Assembly (NCBI GenBank): GCA_018982785.1
Contig: JAHHEN010000009.1
Location: 1-39,201, forward strand
Direction of reading: 5' to 3'
Length of the DNA stretch: 39,201 bases
Source of the DNA: Enterococcus innesii
Lineage (GTDB): Bacteria > Bacillota > Bacilli > Lactobacillales > Enterococcaceae
In this document: positions 38,464 through 39,201 of the stretch, in pieces
Numbering within the stretch: position 1 is the first letter of the stretch
How the letters are laid out: each line of letters opens with the position of its first letter
The notes under the pieces: generated by a model
What the model was told of the DNA's origin: nothing
The model's input: only the letters and a program-made list of their open reading frames with translations
The model's database searches: none
Position numbers and translations under genes: made by a program

Positions 38464-39201
38464 TTGGATGCCAAAAAAGAAACAAAGAAAGAACTTCGTA
38501 AGTATCTTTCTCTTGTGGCTTACTGCCACGAAGAACATCGTTCTTTTGATCACAAGATTGGAAAAGACCCCGATTGTTTGAGCTGTGAAAACTTCAGGAA
38601 GCTCACAGCATATGTCAAGATACTCGAAAAAAAATTGGCTGCTTTCCGAGGACAAGAGACGATCGAAGTCGTTGAGAAGCAGGTTAAAAAGCGTGCGAGT
38701 CATCAAAAAGCTGAAACAGAATCAGGGCTATTTCTAGGCAATATCGAAGGAAAAGAGTGTATTATCCGCTCAAAATCACTTGATCGAGCCAGAAGGGACT
38801 ATCCGTATTTTGAAGGTAGGGTGTTGACGAACGACGAGGCAAATGCGCTTTACGTCGAAACTGGACCAGATTCCTATTGCCAGCTACCAAAGGTTTCAGA
38901 GAAAAAACGAGGGATCATTGCAAGAAGAGGGACGACCGCTCATAAAAAGAAGTGTCACTATCGCTTTAACGATGAATACCTAGTCTATACAGGAGAGAAT
39001 CACCAACAAGTGATTGATTTTTGTGTTGGATCTGAAGCATTTAAAACCAAGAAGAAGAACAAAATGCAGATAAATTCGGCTAAAGGATCGATCAGTGCAG
39101 CACCAGGAGATTATTTGGTGCGAAACAGATTAAACCATGTGGTCATTTACACTCCAGAAGAGTTTGATCAGCTAATTGCTCCTGAAATGATTGATGTATG
39201 G
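38464..39201 (+). CDS. Hypothetical plasmid protein, runs off the window (>=246 aa)
   Basis: The frame is open from after a TAG at 38437 to the last base. TTG at 38464 has GGAGAG six bases upstream and is the best start in this phase. The N-terminal part has a Cys/His cluster (YCHEEHRSFDHKIGKDPDCLSC) that could bind zinc, then a basic helical region. Later segments (ECIIRSKSLDRARRDYPYFEG, SYCQLPKVSEKKRG, ISAAPGDYLVRNRLNHVVIY) look like folded domains. The family is unknown. The gene probably continues an operon downstream of repA. A frameshift with the 38376 frame is possible. Confidence 0.6.
   Translation, partial: MDAKKETKKELRKYLSLVAYCHEEHRSFDHKIGKDPDCLSCENFRKLTAYVKILEKKLAAFRGQETIEVVEKQVKKRASHQKAETESGLFLGNIEGKECIIRSKSLDRARRDYPYFEGRVLTNDEANALYVETGPDSYCQLPKVSEKKRGIIARRGTTAHKKKCHYRFNDEYLVYTGENHQQVIDFCVGSEAFKTKKKNKMQINSAKGSISAAPGDYLVRNRLNHVVIYTPEEFDQLIAPEMIDVW

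Overview
The window looks like part of a low-GC enterococcal plasmid. It carries a RepA_N-type initiator with repeats inside its own gene, a ParA/small-partner partition pair of the PrgP/PrgO kind, PcfK- and PcfJ-like conjugation-associated proteins, a truncated conjugation coupling protein, an SOS-controlled UmuC/YolD cassette and a large thioester/Cna-B surface adhesin. There are no rRNA, tRNA, CRISPR or recognisable antibiotic-resistance genes.

Layout. 1-3030: structured non-coding DNA (a candidate ~470-nt RNA) followed by small plasmid genes of unknown function. 3200-10336: a divergent regulator and LysM surface protein, then a 1542-residue adhesin with a thioester head, Cna-B repeats and a VaFE-like end, then a sortase cut off before its catalytic residues. 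10337-14307 and 28010-31979: two inverted copies of one ~3.97-kb Tn3-family transposon (tnpR divergent from tnpA). The left copy has a broken tnpA, the right copy looks intact. Three of the four borders cut recognisable genes (sortase, RelB/DinJ antitoxin, coupling protein), no border pair rebuilds a gene, and no 5-bp target duplications match, so the region has been rearranged more than once. 14308-28009: a minus-strand block with small genes, an FRG-domain protein, pcfJ-pcfK-radC, a secreted nuclease, a string of small unknown genes, an N6-DNA methylase-like protein, ssb, an LPD29-like protein, a type I holin-like toxin with an antisense RNA, an XRE regulator and a CPBP protease. 32100-39201: a third serine recombinase, the SOS mutagenesis cassette, the partition and replication module with direct repeats, and the start of a further plasmid operon that runs off the window.

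The most striking signal is a pair of ~440-bp non-coding elements (19512-19949 and 25598-26048). Each folds into one long imperfect hairpin and lies just upstream of a minus-strand operon (radC-pcfK-pcfJ, and LPD29-ssb-methylase). The outer stems differ almost completely in sequence between the two copies yet stay complementary. This covariation argues for a selected structure. My hypothesis is a single-stranded-DNA promoter or priming site of a conjugative leading region, analogous to F-plasmid Frpo or to sso origins. A structured mRNA leader is the main alternative.

Caution: several genes (tnpA copy 1, umuC, the CPBP protease, the 3217 gene) are broken by one-base changes in homopolymer runs, so some apparent pseudogenes may be sequencing errors.
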